Positions 8,903 through 18,157 of a stretch of DNA of 64,000 nt are shown piece after piece (the stretch's first letter is position 1; each line of letters starts with the position of its first letter). The notes under the pieces are model-generated. The model saw nothing but the letters and a program-made list of their open reading frames with translations, was not told the origin of the DNA and did not search any database. Source of the DNA: Nocardiopsis sp. TSRI0078 (GTDB lineage: Bacteria; Actinomycetota; Actinomycetes; Streptosporangiales; Streptosporangiaceae); assembly GCF_001905145.1 (NCBI RefSeq), contig NZ_LWLB01000023.1, positions 521,088 to 585,087 of the forward strand, read 5' to 3'. A program made the translations under genes and the position numbers.

Positions 8903-8935
8903 CCGTTAACGGTGTTTGCTAACGGTGTTCACTAA
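8903..8935. promoter_or_regulatory. Tandem-repeat operator between MMPL and tetR genes
   Basis: Two 13-bp direct repeats lie head to tail: TAACGGTGTTTGC (8907-8919) and TAACGGTGTTCAC (8920-8932), followed by TAA. The first sits in a perfect 10-bp palindrome, CCGTTAACGG (8903-8912). The position, 32-64 bp upstream of the MMPL start and next to the tetR promoter, suits binding of two TetR dimers and autoregulation. Confidence 0.6.
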
Positions 8936-9020
8936 AGCGTGCGGGCGTTACGATGTCAATGTCGCCGACGAGGACCACGGCGCCCTGATCCGGCGCCAGA
9001 GACGGGATGTACCGCAGCAG

Positions 9021-9803
9021 ATGACGAAACCGCAGCTGGACCGGGGCGCCGGGAAGCCGAGCCGCCGCGAGCGTGTGCGCGAGGCCACACTCGTGGAGAT
9101 CAAGGAGATCGCCCGCCGCCATCTGGTCGAGCACGGGGCCGCGGGGGTGTCCCTGCGCGCCATCGCCCGGGAGATGGGCATGACCGCACCGGGGCTGTAC
9201 CGCTACGTCTCGGGCATCGACTCACTGCTGGTGCTCATCACCGCGGACATGTTCGGGGAGCTGGCCGCCGCGGTGGCCGCCGCCGACGCGAGCGTGCCCT
9301 CCGAGGACACCGACCTGCGCATCCTCACCTCACTGCGCGCCTTCCGGTCCTGGGCCGTCACGCACCGGGCCGAGTTCGCCACCATGTTCGGCCCGCGCGT
9401 GCGCCTGGCACCCGAGACCGACGTCACACCGGCGCTGGAGGCCGGACGGCGCTTCGGCGCGACCTTCTACACGCTCTTCGACCGGCTGCTGGCCGAGGAG
9501 CGCTTCCCGCTGCCCGACGGGGACCGCATCACGCCCGAACTGGCCCGTGAGCTGCGCGCCTTCGCCGATACCTGCGGCTTCTCGGCTCCGCACATCCCGG
9601 TGGAGGCGATCATGGTGCTCAGCACGTGCTGGGTGCGGCTGTACGGGGTGGTGTGCATGGAGGTGTTCGAGCACCTGAACTTCGTGATGCGCGACATGGA
9701 ACCGCTCTTCGAGTCCGAGCTTCAGAACATACTGACGGGCCTCGGAGTGCGCTACCGGACACCGGAAAGTAGTACTCCGGTTACCATGAGCACGCCGGAT
9801 TAA
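9021..9803 (+). CDS. TetR-family transcriptional regulator (WHG-type C-terminal domain)
   Basis: 260 residues. The N-terminal HTH reads RRERVREATLVEIKEIARRHLVEHGAAGVSLRAIAREMGMTAPGLYRYV, split by the usual helix pattern of TetR proteins (about residues 15-65). The remaining ~190 residues are the helical ligand/dimer domain, resembling the WHG class. The frame is open from a TTG at 8916, which lies inside the operator; ATG 9021 just before the HTH is preferred although its ribosome site is weak. Divergent from the MMPL exporter, it is most likely its local repressor, responding to an exported compound. Confidence 0.85.
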   Translation: MTKPQLDRGAGKPSRRERVREATLVEIKEIARRHLVEHGAAGVSLRAIAREMGMTAPGLYRYVSGIDSLLVLITADMFGELAAAVAAADASVPSEDTDLRILTSLRAFRSWAVTHRAEFATMFGPRVRLAPETDVTPALEAGRRFGATFYTLFDRLLAEERFPLPDGDRITPELARELRAFADTCGFSAPHIPVEAIMVLSTCWVRLYGVVCMEVFEHLNFVMRDMEPLFESELQNILTGLGVRYRTPESSTPVTMSTPD

Positions 9804-9898
9804 GCCCCATACTGGAGTTCTGTGACTCTTGCCGGATTCGCCCCAGGTGGATGCGGCCCAGCCCGGCGTGCTGCGGCACGATAGCGAGGACGGACCCC

Positions 9899-11335
9899 GT
9901 GGAGAACCGACCCGGCGGCGAGCGGTCCGGTGGCGAGAACCCCCGACCCGAACAGCCCGGCCCCGGAGACGCCCGACCCGAAGGCACCCCCTCCGGACAG
10001 GCCCGCCCCGGCGGGCCGCCGGGCACCGGCGAAGGCGGCCCCGCCGGCCCGGTGCACGACCAGCGTCCCCCCGAACCCCGGCGCGACCTCCCCCCGCGGC
10101 AGCCGGCCCAGCCCCCGCGCTGGGAGGGGGCGCCGGCCCCCGGGCCGGAGCGGGCACCCCGGCCCGGTCCGTACGGGCAGACCGGCCGGTACGGGCAGCC
10201 CGGTCCCCACGGCCAGGCCGGTCCGTACGGGCAGCACCGGACGCCCGGTTACGGACCCCCCGGCCCCGCGATGCCCGGCCCTCACCACTCCCCCGGCGCC
10301 CCTGCCTCCTCCTGCCCTCACCCGGTCCCGCAGAACACCCCTGGCGTGTACGGCGCACAGCAGGCGGCGGGGGCGCCCGTGCCCCACGCCGCCCGGCCCG
10401 GCGCGTACCCGGGCGCCGGGTGGCAGCAGCCGAACCAGCCGTGGGGACCGCCGCCCGCGGCGGCGCGGCCGCGCCGCCGCGGCCTGGGCGTCCTGGTCGG
10501 CTCGTCCGCGGCCGCCGTGATCGCCCTCGTCGCGCTGGCCGCGAGCATCCTCATGGTCGCCACCACCCCCCGCGAGGAGCCCCGGCCGACCGGTACCGAC
10601 CTGTCCGCCCGCTACGACGAGCGCCTGGACGCGCGGCCCAACGCGGTGGAGGTCGACCTGGTCGACCACCCCCTCTACGGCGCGTCCGCCCCCGAGCCGG
10701 TCGACTGCAGCACCCCCGAGCTGGACATGAATTCGGACGAGTCCTGGGAGGAGTTCGCGACCGCCTCCGGAGTCTGCCTGGACGAGCTGTGGGCGCCCAC
10801 CCTGGAGGGGATGGGCCTGTCCGTGGAGCCCCTGGAGTTCGCCGTCACCCAGGACTCCCCCGACGCCGACGGCGCGGAGGGCTACACGCTCGCCTACTAC
10901 GAGAGCGACCTGGCCCGCATCACCGTCGTGCTGCCCAACGTCCGCCACATGGGCGCCCAGATCCCCGCGAGGCACCGAGAGGACGTCTGGCTCGCCCTGA
11001 TGGGGCACGAGTACGGCCACCACGTGCAGCACGTCACCGGCATCCTCACCATCTCGCACGACCTGCGCTGGAACGCGGGAAGCGAGGAGGACGAGCTGGA
11101 CACGCTCCGCCGCACCGAGCTCCAGGCCGAGTGCATGGCCGGGGTGGGCCTGCGCGGGATCACCGGTGCCGACGAGGAGACGCTGGAGGCCGTCAACGCC
11201 CACTTCAACAGCGGCGGCGACCTCGACACGCACGGCAGCGCCGGCAACAGGGCGTTCTGGCTGGAGCAGGGCTGGTCGGAGCCGACGATGGACGGCTGCA
11301 ACACCTACGGCGCCGAGCCGGGCCAGGTCACCTGA
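9899..11335 (+). CDS. Membrane-anchored neutral zinc metallopeptidase (YpfJ/PF04228-like)
   Basis: About 478 residues. Residues 1-190 are Pro/Gly-rich and disordered, with PYGQ/GQPGPHGQ-type repeats. One TM helix (about 200-222, VGSSAAAVIALVALAASILMV) follows. The rest is extracytoplasmic and holds the zinc motif HEYGHH (HExxH) at about residue 370, the downstream ELQAECMAG Glu region, and a terminal GNRAFWLEQGW segment typical of this putative peptidase family. The substrate is unknown. An in-frame ATG exists at 9851; GTG 9899 after GAGG is preferred. Its 3' end overlaps the convergent reductase gene by 8 nt. Confidence 0.82.
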   Translation: MENRPGGERSGGENPRPEQPGPGDARPEGTPSGQARPGGPPGTGEGGPAGPVHDQRPPEPRRDLPPRQPAQPPRWEGAPAPGPERAPRPGPYGQTGRYGQPGPHGQAGPYGQHRTPGYGPPGPAMPGPHHSPGAPASSCPHPVPQNTPGVYGAQQAAGAPVPHAARPGAYPGAGWQQPNQPWGPPPAAARPRRRGLGVLVGSSAAAVIALVALAASILMVATTPREEPRPTGTDLSARYDERLDARPNAVEVDLVDHPLYGASAPEPVDCSTPELDMNSDESWEEFATASGVCLDELWAPTLEGMGLSVEPLEFAVTQDSPDADGAEGYTLAYYESDLARITVVLPNVRHMGAQIPARHREDVWLALMGHEYGHHVQHVTGILTISHDLRWNAGSEEDELDTLRRTELQAECMAGVGLRGITGADEETLEAVNAHFNSGGDLDTHGSAGNRAFWLEQGWSEPTMDGCNTYGAEPGQVT

Positions 11336-12725
11336 GCACCCTGCGGTAGGCCTCCCAGCCGTGGAGCTTGACCCGCTCCCCCCGGTCCAGCTCCGCGGCC
11401 TGCTCCGCCTCGGCGGTGTCGATGCGCAGCCAGTCCTCGTAGTCGCTGTGCGCGACCCCGTGCTCGTCCAGCACCGTCTCCAGCGGCACGAGGTCCGGGG
11501 CCGCCCCGCGCAGCGCCTCGGCGTCCTCCAGCAGGGAGCGGACGGTCCCGGCGGCATCGGACTTGTTGGTGCCGATCACCCCGGTGGCTCCCCGCTTGAT
11601 CCACCCGGCGACGTAGTCCCCCCGGACCACGCGTCCGTCGGCGTCCAGGACCCGGCCCGCCTCCTGGGGGACGGTGCGGCCCTCGGGGTCGAAGGGCACC
11701 CCGGACAGCGGGACGCCCGCGTACCCCACCGAGCGCAGCACCATCCCGGCGGTCAGGTCGGTGGTCCGGCCGGTGCCCGTCAGGCGCCCGTCGTCGTCCA
11801 GACGGGTGTCCTCCACGCGCACACCGGTCACGTGGTCCGTGCCGAGGACCTCCTGGGGCCGGGCCCAGAAGTGCAGGTGGACGGTGCGGGGCCGCCCCTC
11901 GGGACGGCGGCGCGCGTGCTCCTGCAGGAGCCTGAGGTTGGTGCGCGCGGCACGGGCGACCTCGCGCAGCTCGGGGGCTCCCGTGCCCACGGCGGTGGGG
12001 TCGATGTCCACCTGGTCGGCGCGCACGAGCACGTCCGCTCCGGGCAGCGCGAGCAGGTCGCGCAGCTCCGGCGCGGTGAACTTGGCCTGGAGCGGGCCCC
12101 GTCGGGACAGCAGGTGCACGTCGCGCACGCGGCTGGCGGCGAGCACGTCCAGGACCGGCTGCGGGATATCGGTGTGGCGGAGCTCGTCGGCGGTCTTGGC
12201 GAGGATGCGGGCCACGTCCAGGGCGACGTTGCCCGCCCCGACCACGACGACCTCCTCCGCGTCGAGGACGAACCGTTCCAGGCCGGTGTCGGGGTGGCCG
12301 CAGTACCAGTTGACGAAGTCGGTGGCCGCGACGCTGCCGGGCAGGTCCTCCCCCGGCACGCCCATGCGGCGGTCCACGGCGGCGCCGGTGGCGTAGACGA
12401 CGCCGTGGTGGGTGCGGGCCAGGTCGGCGCGTGTGAGGTCGGTGCCGAACTCGATCCCGCCGACGAAGCGCACGTCGGGGTGTTCCAGGATCCTGCGCAG
12501 TGCCCGGGCCACGCCCTTGATCTTGGTGTGGTCGGGTGCGACGCCGTAGCGCACCAGCCCGTAGGGGGTGGGCAGGCGGTCCATGACGTCGACCCTGACG
12601 GGCACGCGGCGCTGCCTGGTGAGGGCGTCGGCGGTGTAGACACCGGCCGGGCCGGAACCGATCACGGCCACGCGGAGCGGTTCGGCGCCCTCGGTGGGCT
12701 GCTGCTCAGGTTCGGGAGAGGTCAT
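11328..12725 (-). CDS. fprA: Ferredoxin-NADP reductase, FprA/adrenodoxin-reductase type
   Basis: 465 residues. The N-terminal FAD site is VAVIGSGPAGVYTADAL (about 20-36), followed by the family signature PTPYGLVRYGVAPDHTKIK. A second dinucleotide fold, VVVVGAGNVALDVARIL, binds NADP(H). The C-terminal GWIKRGATGVIGTNKSDA is also conserved in adrenodoxin-reductase-like enzymes. It moves electrons between NADPH and ferredoxins, serving P450s and other iron-sulfur enzymes. It lies 70 nt downstream of dxs on the same strand but is separated from it by a strong hairpin, so it is likely transcribed partly from its own promoter. The 3' end overlaps the metallopeptidase gene. Confidence 0.9.
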   Translation of the reverse strand: MTSPEPEQQPTEGAEPLRVAVIGSGPAGVYTADALTRQRRVPVRVDVMDRLPTPYGLVRYGVAPDHTKIKGVARALRRILEHPDVRFVGGIEFGTDLTRADLARTHHGVVYATGAAVDRRMGVPGEDLPGSVAATDFVNWYCGHPDTGLERFVLDAEEVVVVGAGNVALDVARILAKTADELRHTDIPQPVLDVLAASRVRDVHLLSRRGPLQAKFTAPELRDLLALPGADVLVRADQVDIDPTAVGTGAPELREVARAARTNLRLLQEHARRRPEGRPRTVHLHFWARPQEVLGTDHVTGVRVEDTRLDDDGRLTGTGRTTDLTAGMVLRSVGYAGVPLSGVPFDPEGRTVPQEAGRVLDADGRVVRGDYVAGWIKRGATGVIGTNKSDAAGTVRSLLEDAEALRGAAPDLVPLETVLDEHGVAHSDYEDWLRIDTAEAEQAAELDRGERVKLHGWEAYRRVLR

Positions 12726-12736
12726 GTGCCCATTCT

Positions 12737-12764
12737 GGCAGCCCGGGGCGCTCCCCGGGCTGCC
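12737..12764 (-). terminator. Hairpin between dxs and fprA
   Basis: GGCAGCCCGGGG and CCCCGGGCTGCC form a perfect 12-bp stem with loop CGCT, 32 nt after the dxs stop and 12 nt before the fprA start. It should terminate or attenuate dxs transcription before fprA. Confidence 0.7.
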
Positions 12765-12795
12765 GGAAGGGCGGCGGCCTGCGGCCGGGAACGGG

Positions 12796-14718
12796 TCAGG
12801 CGGTCTCGTCGGCCAGCTCGTCGGCGGCCGCGTCGGTGCGGCGGGAGACCGTCTCGGTGAGCCTGCGGGACAGTTCCTGGGGGGTCAGGCCCTGCTCGCG
12901 CAGGATGCTGTCACGCTTGGCGTGGTCCAGGAACTCCTGCTCGATACCGAACGTGCGCACCGGCACGTCCACGTCGTTGTCGCGCAGCAGGCGGGCCACG
13001 GCGTCGCCGACGGCGCCGGTACGGCCGTTGTCCTCGACGACCGCCACGACGCTGTGCTCGGCGGCCTCGCCGACCAGGGCCTCGTCCAGCGGCTTGACCC
13101 ACAGGGGGTCGACGACGGTGACGCCGAGGCCCTGGGCGGCCATCCGGTCGGCGACCTCGCAGGCGACCTGGGCCATGGTGCCCACGCCCACGATGAGCAG
13201 ATCCTTGGAGTGTCCGCTGTCCTCGGCGCGGCGCAGCAGGTCCATGGAGCCGACCTTGCCGACCGCGTCCACCTGCTCGGTGACGGCGCCCTTGGGGTAG
13301 CGCACGACGGTGGGCGCGTCCTCGACGGCCACGGCCTCGCGCAGCAGGGCGCGCAGGCGCTCGGCGTCGCGGGGCGCGGCCAGGCGCAGTCCGGGGACCA
13401 CCTGGAGGATGGACATGTCCCACATGCCGTTGTGGCTGGCACCGTCGTTGCCGGTGACCCCGGCGCGGTCCAGACAGAACGTGACGCCCTGGCGGTGCAG
13501 GGCGGCGTCCATGAGCACCTGGTCGAAACAGCGGTTGAGGAACGTGGCGTAGACGGCCACCACCGGGTGCAGGCCGTTCATGGCCATACCGGTGGCGGCG
13601 GTGGCGGCGTGCTGTTCGGCGATGCCCACGTCGAAGATGCGGTCGGGGTAGGCCTCGGCGAACTTGCTGAGGCCGGTGGGGTGGAGCATGGCGGCGGTGA
13701 TGCCCACCACGTCCCGGCGCTCGGCGCCGATCTCCACCATGGTGTCGGCGAAGACGGAGGTCCACTTGACGACCTTGGGGCCGGGCTTGGCCTGGCCCGT
13801 GGCCACGTCGAAGGGGCCGGGGGCGTGGAACTGGTCCTCGTCGTGGTTCTCGGCCGGAGCGTAGCCCTTGCCCTTCTGGGTGAGGCAGTGCACGATCACC
13901 GGGCCGCCGAAGTCGCGGGCGCGGCGCAGTGCCTTCTCCAGGACCTGCTCGTCGTGGCCGTCGATGGGCCCGAGGTACTTCAGGCCCAGGTCCTCGAACA
14001 TCATCTGGGGCTGGATGGCGTCCTTGAGGCCCTTCTTGATGCCGTGCAGCGCCTCGTAGAGGGGCTGGCCGACCACGGGGGTGCGGTTGAGCGTGGTCTT
14101 GGCCAGGTCCAGGGCCTGCTCGTACCCGGGGGCCATGCGCAGGGAGGCGAGGTGGTCGGCGATCCCGCCCATGGTGGGCGAGTAGGAGCGGCCGTTGTCG
14201 TTGACCACGATGACCAGGCGGCGGTCCTTGCGCGCGGCGATGTTGTTGAGCGCCTCCCAGGCCATGCCGCCGGTGAGCGCGCCGTCGCCGATGACCGCGA
14301 CCACGGTGCGGTCCCGAAGGCCCCGCACCTCGTTGGCCCTGGCCATGCCGTCGGCGTAGGACAGGGACGTGGAGGCGTGGGAGTTCTCGATGAAGTCGTG
14401 CTCGGACTCTGCGCGCGAGGGGTAGCCGGACAGACCGCCCTCGGACTTGAGGTTGGTGAAGTCGTGGCGGCCGGTGAGGACCTTGTGCACGTAGGCCTGG
14501 TGGCCGGTGTCGAAGAGGATGGGGTCCTTCGGCGAGTCGAAGACCCGGTGCAGCGCGATGGTCAGCTCCACGACACCGAGGCTGGGACCGAGGTGCCCGC
14601 CGGTCTGGGAGCAGGAGTCGACCAGGAAGCCCCGGATCTCCTGTGCCAGCGCAGGGAGCTGGTCGGCCGGGAGCCTCTTGAGCTCTTCCGGATTGTGTAT
14701 CGACTCGAACAGTGCCAC
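12796..14718 (-). CDS. dxs: 1-deoxy-D-xylulose-5-phosphate synthase
   Basis: 640 residues, full length. This is the first step of the non-mevalonate isoprenoid pathway: pyruvate and glyceraldehyde-3-phosphate are joined with thiamine diphosphate. The ThDP/Mg motif is [18 protein letters not shown]...VNDN (about 145-185). The middle domain shows the catalytic Glu region [13 protein letters not shown], and the transketolase C-terminal domain ends the protein. The GTG start at 14718 has only a weak GACGAG site. A 264-nt leader without a gene lies upstream, including the near-palindrome GGTATACATACC (14801-14812), a possible promoter or operator. Ortholog position matches SCO6013/Rv2682c (recalled). 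Confidence 0.97.
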   Translation of the reverse strand: MALFESIHNPEELKRLPADQLPALAQEIRGFLVDSCSQTGGHLGPSLGVVELTIALHRVFDSPKDPILFDTGHQAYVHKVLTGRHDFTNLKSEGGLSGYPSRAESEHDFIENSHASTSLSYADGMARANEVRGLRDRTVVAVIGDGALTGGMAWEALNNIAARKDRRLVIVVNDNGRSYSPTMGGIADHLASLRMAPGYEQALDLAKTTLNRTPVVGQPLYEALHGIKKGLKDAIQPQMMFEDLGLKYLGPIDGHDEQVLEKALRRARDFGGPVIVHCLTQKGKGYAPAENHDEDQFHAPGPFDVATGQAKPGPKVVKWTSVFADTMVEIGAERRDVVGITAAMLHPTGLSKFAEAYPDRIFDVGIAEQHAATAATGMAMNGLHPVVAVYATFLNRCFDQVLMDAALHRQGVTFCLDRAGVTGNDGASHNGMWDMSILQVVPGLRLAAPRDAERLRALLREAVAVEDAPTVVRYPKGAVTEQVDAVGKVGSMDLLRRAEDSGHSKDLLIVGVGTMAQVACEVADRMAAQGLGVTVVDPLWVKPLDEALVGEAAEHSVVAVVEDNGRTGAVGDAVARLLRDNDVDVPVRTFGIEQEFLDHAKRDSILREQGLTPQELSRRLTETVSRRTDAAADELADETA

Positions 14719-14982
14719 TGTCTCGTCAGTCCCCTCGTCCAGCGTGTCCGTTGAGTTTGCCGCCCCGGCCCCTGACGTGGGCCGGATCCGACTACCGGCA
14801 GGTATACATACCCGAGTTTATGGGTGCACGTCCACGGGTCCTACCCAGCCCCGTGCGGGTGGGGAACCGGTTCCGCCGCCCCGCGAGCCCACCCGCCGGG
14901 CGGCCGGGACCACGCCGGACTCCGCCCGGGTTTTCGCGTACATTACTCGGTCCGCGAAGCGGTTCGTCCCGGTCGGGGCGGC

Positions 14983-15798
14983 TCAGCCGAACACCGCCTG
15001 GCCCAGCAGGCCGAGCGCGGAGGCGGACACCACGCACAGCATGGCGACGCGCAGCCACGCGGCGTTGACCCGCCGGCGCAGCACGTTTCCGGCGAGGAAG
15101 CCCACGCCGACGAGGGGGATGGCCAAGGCCCCGACGACGGCGGTCCGCAGGTCCATCTGGCCGCCCAGGGTCAGCGCGGCCAGGGACACCGCGCCGCCGC
15201 AGAGGAAGAACGCGGCCAGGGTGGCGCGGACCCTGGCGGGCTCCTCGTGCTGGTAGAGCAGGGCCATCGGGGGGCCTCCGACCGAGGTGGCGGTGCCGGC
15301 GAAGCCGGACAGGGTCCCGGCGGCCACGAGCGAGGCCGGGGTGATGCGCACCCGCAGGGACCAGACCGACAGGACCACGGCCACGAGCACCATGGCTCCG
15401 ACCGCTCCGGCCAGGGCCCGGGGCTCCAGGACCGCGACCACCCACACGCCCAGGACGGTTCCGGGCAGGCGCGCGGGCAGTCCCCAGGCGATGCCGTGCC
15501 AGTCCACGTGCCGCCACTCCTGCAGGAGGGTGAGCGCCGGGAGGATGATCACGGCGACGAGCAGCGCCCCGGGCATGAGGGTGGGGTCCAGGAGGGAGAT
15601 GACGGGCGCGGCGACCAGTCCGAGGCCGAGGCCGACGGTGCTCTGCACGGCGGCGCCGGTGACGACCGCGAGCGCGGCGAGGACGACGAACGTCCACAGG
15701 TCGTCCCCGCTGAGTATCCCGTGGCCGGTGGGGGAGAAGAGTTCTGCGAGGTTCGAGGTGGACACGAGGGCGGGGAGGGCTGTGGTTTCCGTAGGCAC
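14983..15798 (-). CDS. TauE/SafE-family membrane transporter
   Basis: 271 residues with about eight TM helices in two halves, the TauE/SafE pattern. Each half has the Gly-rich motif of the family: VQSTVGLGLGLVAAPVISLLDP and FAGTATSVGGPPMALLYQ. Family members export sulfite or sulfonates; the substrate cannot be read from sequence. The GTG start at 15798 follows a 100-nt spacer after the sugar ABC operon's terminator, so it is probably transcribed separately. Confidence 0.82.
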   Translation of the reverse strand: MPTETTALPALVSTSNLAELFSPTGHGILSGDDLWTFVVLAALAVVTGAAVQSTVGLGLGLVAAPVISLLDPTLMPGALLVAVIILPALTLLQEWRHVDWHGIAWGLPARLPGTVLGVWVVAVLEPRALAGAVGAMVLVAVVLSVWSLRVRITPASLVAAGTLSGFAGTATSVGGPPMALLYQHEEPARVRATLAAFFLCGGAVSLAALTLGGQMDLRTAVVGALAIPLVGVGFLAGNVLRRRVNAAWLRVAMLCVVSASALGLLGQAVFG

Positions 15799-15896
15799 GA
15801 CCCGCGACGCTACACCCCGACTTTCCCTACCAGGATCGGGAGGTAGGAAGGTGGGACGACCATCCGGAGGCGGGACGGGGCCGGGAACGACGAGGG

Positions 15897-15927
15897 CCCG
15901 GCCCGGCGCTCGGGGCGCCGGGCCGGG
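15897..15927 (-). terminator. Terminator of the xyl operon
   Basis: CCCGGCCCGGCGC and GCGCCGGGCCGGG form a perfect 13-bp stem with loop TCGGG, about 70 nt after the permease stop. Confidence 0.7.
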
Positions 15928-15995
15928 TGGGAGCGGGCGGAGACGGTGGGGAGTGAGGCACCGTCGGCCGCCCCGGGATGGTCCGTGTCCGCCTG

Positions 15996-17276
15996 TCAGG
16001 CGCCTCCCCTGGCGTGGGTCTTGCGACCCCGGCGGGAGAAGGCGTCCAGGATGACCGCGATCAGCAGCACCGCGGCGGTGATCATGAACCGGACGGCGGT
16101 GTTCATCTGGAGCAGCAGCAGGCCGGAGGTGATCGCGCCGAGGACCAGGCCGCCCAGGAGGGCGGAGTAGGCGTTGCCGCGTCCGCCGAAGAGGCTGGTG
16201 CCGCCGATGACCGCGGCCGCGATGGCCATCATCAGCTCCTCACCGCCACCGGTGGACACGCTCGCGGCGAAGTTGCGCGAGGTCAGCATGATCCCGCCCA
16301 GGGCGGCGAGGGCGGAGGCGATGCCGAACACCGAGATGCGGATCAGGTCCACGTTGATGCCGGCGCGCCGGGCGGCCTCGGCGTTGCCGCCGACGGCGTA
16401 GACCATGCGGCCGTAGCGGGTCTTGCGCAGGACGAGGTCGAGGACGACGACGAAGCCCACGAAGATCAGGAAGGCCAGCGGCACGCCCTTGTACTGGTTG
16501 AGCACCCACACGCTGCCCAGGAGCGGCAGCAGCAGCAGGGCGGCCCTGAAGAGGAGCTCCACCGGGGGCTTGTAGGGCAGGCCCGCCTGGTGGCGGCGCC
16601 GCTCCACCGTCGCCACCGAGACGAAGTACAGGACCGCGGCCAGGAGCGCGATCCCCCAGCCCACGGCCGGCACGAAGAAGGTCTGGGTCAGCAGGGAGAT
16701 CGGCCCGCTCGGGCTGGTGTTGATGGTGCCGTCGGCGCCCATCAGGTACAGGTGCAGGCCCTGCCATCCCAGCAGGCCCGCGAGGGTGACCACGAAGGCC
16801 GGCACCCCCAGCTTCGCGAAGACGAAGCCGTGCACCAGCCCCACCAGGAGGCCGATCGCCAGGGCGGCGGCGATGGCGGCCCACTCGTTGACGCCCTGCT
16901 TGACGGCCAGGACGCCCAGGACCGCCGCGGCGAGACCGGCGACCGAGCCGATGGACAGGTCGATCTCACCGAGGAGCAGGACCATGATCACGCCGGTGGT
17001 CATCAGGCCGATGGCGGCGATCTGCACGGTCAGGTTGGACAGGTTCTGCGGCGACAGGAACCGGTCGTTGGCCGACTGGAAGACCACGGCGATGAGGACC
17101 AGGCCGATGACCACCGGAATCGGACCCAGCTCACCGCTGCGCAGATTGCGCTTGAGGGCCTCGATCCACCCCTTGGGCGAGGCGGCCGTGACCAACAGAC
17201 GCGGATCGCGCTTCGACTCGGCCGACTCGGCCCCGCCCTGCGCGGGTGCCTTGGAGACAGGGGTCTGCTGGGTCAT
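15996..17276 (-). CDS. xylH: Sugar ABC transporter permease (XylH-type)
   Basis: 426 residues, about 10 TM helices, of the ribose/xylose permease class (BPD_transp_2). Typical stretches are LLGEIDLSIGSVAGL, AVGGNAEAARRAGIN and AAAVIGGTSLFGGRG. The frame is open to 17798, but the start is ATG 17276, overlapping the ATPase stop (TGATG). This sets strict coupling with the ATPase. Together with the ATPase and lipoprotein it imports a pentose-like sugar. The arrangement beside a ROK regulator matches xylFGH-rok7B7 of S. coelicolor (SCO6008-6011, recalled), which makes xylose the best guess. Confidence 0.87.
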   Translation of the reverse strand: MTQQTPVSKAPAQGGAESAESKRDPRLLVTAASPKGWIEALKRNLRSGELGPIPVVIGLVLIAVVFQSANDRFLSPQNLSNLTVQIAAIGLMTTGVIMVLLLGEIDLSIGSVAGLAAAVLGVLAVKQGVNEWAAIAAALAIGLLVGLVHGFVFAKLGVPAFVVTLAGLLGWQGLHLYLMGADGTINTSPSGPISLLTQTFFVPAVGWGIALLAAVLYFVSVATVERRRHQAGLPYKPPVELLFRAALLLLPLLGSVWVLNQYKGVPLAFLIFVGFVVVLDLVLRKTRYGRMVYAVGGNAEAARRAGINVDLIRISVFGIASALAALGGIMLTSRNFAASVSTGGGEELMMAIAAAVIGGTSLFGGRGNAYSALLGGLVLGAITSGLLLLQMNTAVRFMITAAVLLIAVILDAFSRRGRKTHARGGA

Positions 17277-18073
17277 CACTTGTCCTCCGTGGCCAGGGCC
17301 GAGGCACCGGTGCGCTCGGAACGGCGGCTGACCGGGTTGTCGGCGGCACCGGTGATGGCGGCCACGATCTCCTCGTAGCTGGTGTCCGCGATGGGGAAGT
17401 TCCCGGCGTTGCGGCCCAGCCGCAGCACCACGGCGCGGTCGGCGACCGCGCGCACGTCGGCCATGTTGTGGCTGATCAGCAGCACTCCCAGGCCCTTGTC
17501 GCGCAGGCGCTCGATGAGGTCGAGGACCTGGGCGGTCTGGGCGACGCCCAGGGCCGCGGTGGGCTCGTCGAGCATCACCACGCGCGGCTGCCCCAGGAGG
17601 GAGCGGGCGATGGCGATGATCTGGCGCTGGCCGCCGGAGAGGGAGGCCACCGGGACGCGCAGGCTGGGGATGCGCACGGACAGGGAGTCCAGCAGTTCCC
17701 GGGCCCGGCTCTCCATCTCGACCTCGTCGAGGGTGCCGGGGAAATGCAGCTTCTCGTTGCCCAGGAAGAGGTTGCCGACGATGTCCAGGTTGTCGCACAG
17801 GGCGAGGTCCTGGTAGATGGTGGCGATGCCCAGGCGCTGGGCGTCGGAGGGCCCGCTGATGGTGACGGGCTTGCCGTCCCAGGTGATGACCCCGCCGCTG
17901 TCCGCGGGGTGGGCCCCGGAGATCACCTTGACCAGGGTGGACTTGCCCGCGCCGTTGTCACCGAGCAGGGCGACGACCTCACCCTCACCGACGTGGAAGT
18001 CAACGTCGCTCAGGGCGCGGACGGCGCCGAAGGTCTTGGAGATCCCGGACAGTTCCAGGACTGGTGTGCTCAT
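17276..18073 (-). CDS. xylG: Sugar ABC transporter ATP-binding protein (XylG-type, single domain)
   Basis: 265 residues, one nucleotide-binding domain. Walker A is GDNGAGKSTL, the signature is LSGGQRQ, Walker B is VVMLDEPTAALG, and the switch His lies in ISHNM. E. coli XylG has two fused domains; actinobacterial versions like this have one, so the complex probably uses a homodimer. The frame extends to 18151 through the intergenic hairpin, but ATG 18073 with a GAGAAGAGAAG ribosome site is the start. A 19-bp hairpin separates it from the lipoprotein gene. Confidence 0.88.
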   Translation of the reverse strand: MSTPVLELSGISKTFGAVRALSDVDFHVGEGEVVALLGDNGAGKSTLVKVISGAHPADSGGVITWDGKPVTISGPSDAQRLGIATIYQDLALCDNLDIVGNLFLGNEKLHFPGTLDEVEMESRARELLDSLSVRIPSLRVPVASLSGGQRQIIAIARSLLGQPRVVMLDEPTAALGVAQTAQVLDLIERLRDKGLGVLLISHNMADVRAVADRAVVLRLGRNAGNFPIADTSYEEIVAAITGAADNPVSRRSERTGASALATEDK

Positions 18074-18097
18074 GCGTTCGCTTCTCTTCTCTCGTCC

Positions 18098-18140
18098 CGG
18101 CCCGGGCGGGCGGACAGGTGGTGTCCGCCCGCCCGGGCCG
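18098..18140 (-). terminator. 19-bp hairpin between xylF and xylG (attenuator or mRNA stabiliser)
   Basis: CGGCCCGGGCGGGCGGACA (18098-18116) pairs perfectly with 18122-18140; the loop is five bases. It lies 17 nt after the lipoprotein stop and has no T-tract. Hairpins here in sugar ABC operons commonly let the binding protein be made in excess of the membrane parts. Confidence 0.75.
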
Positions 18141-18157
18141 GGCCGTCGCACCGGTTC

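Noticed and set aside
6592..8922. 776-codon open frame on the plus strand
   Set aside because: Shadow of the MMPL gene; no family features.
12694..14754. 686-codon open frame on the plus strand
   Set aside because: Shadow of dxs.
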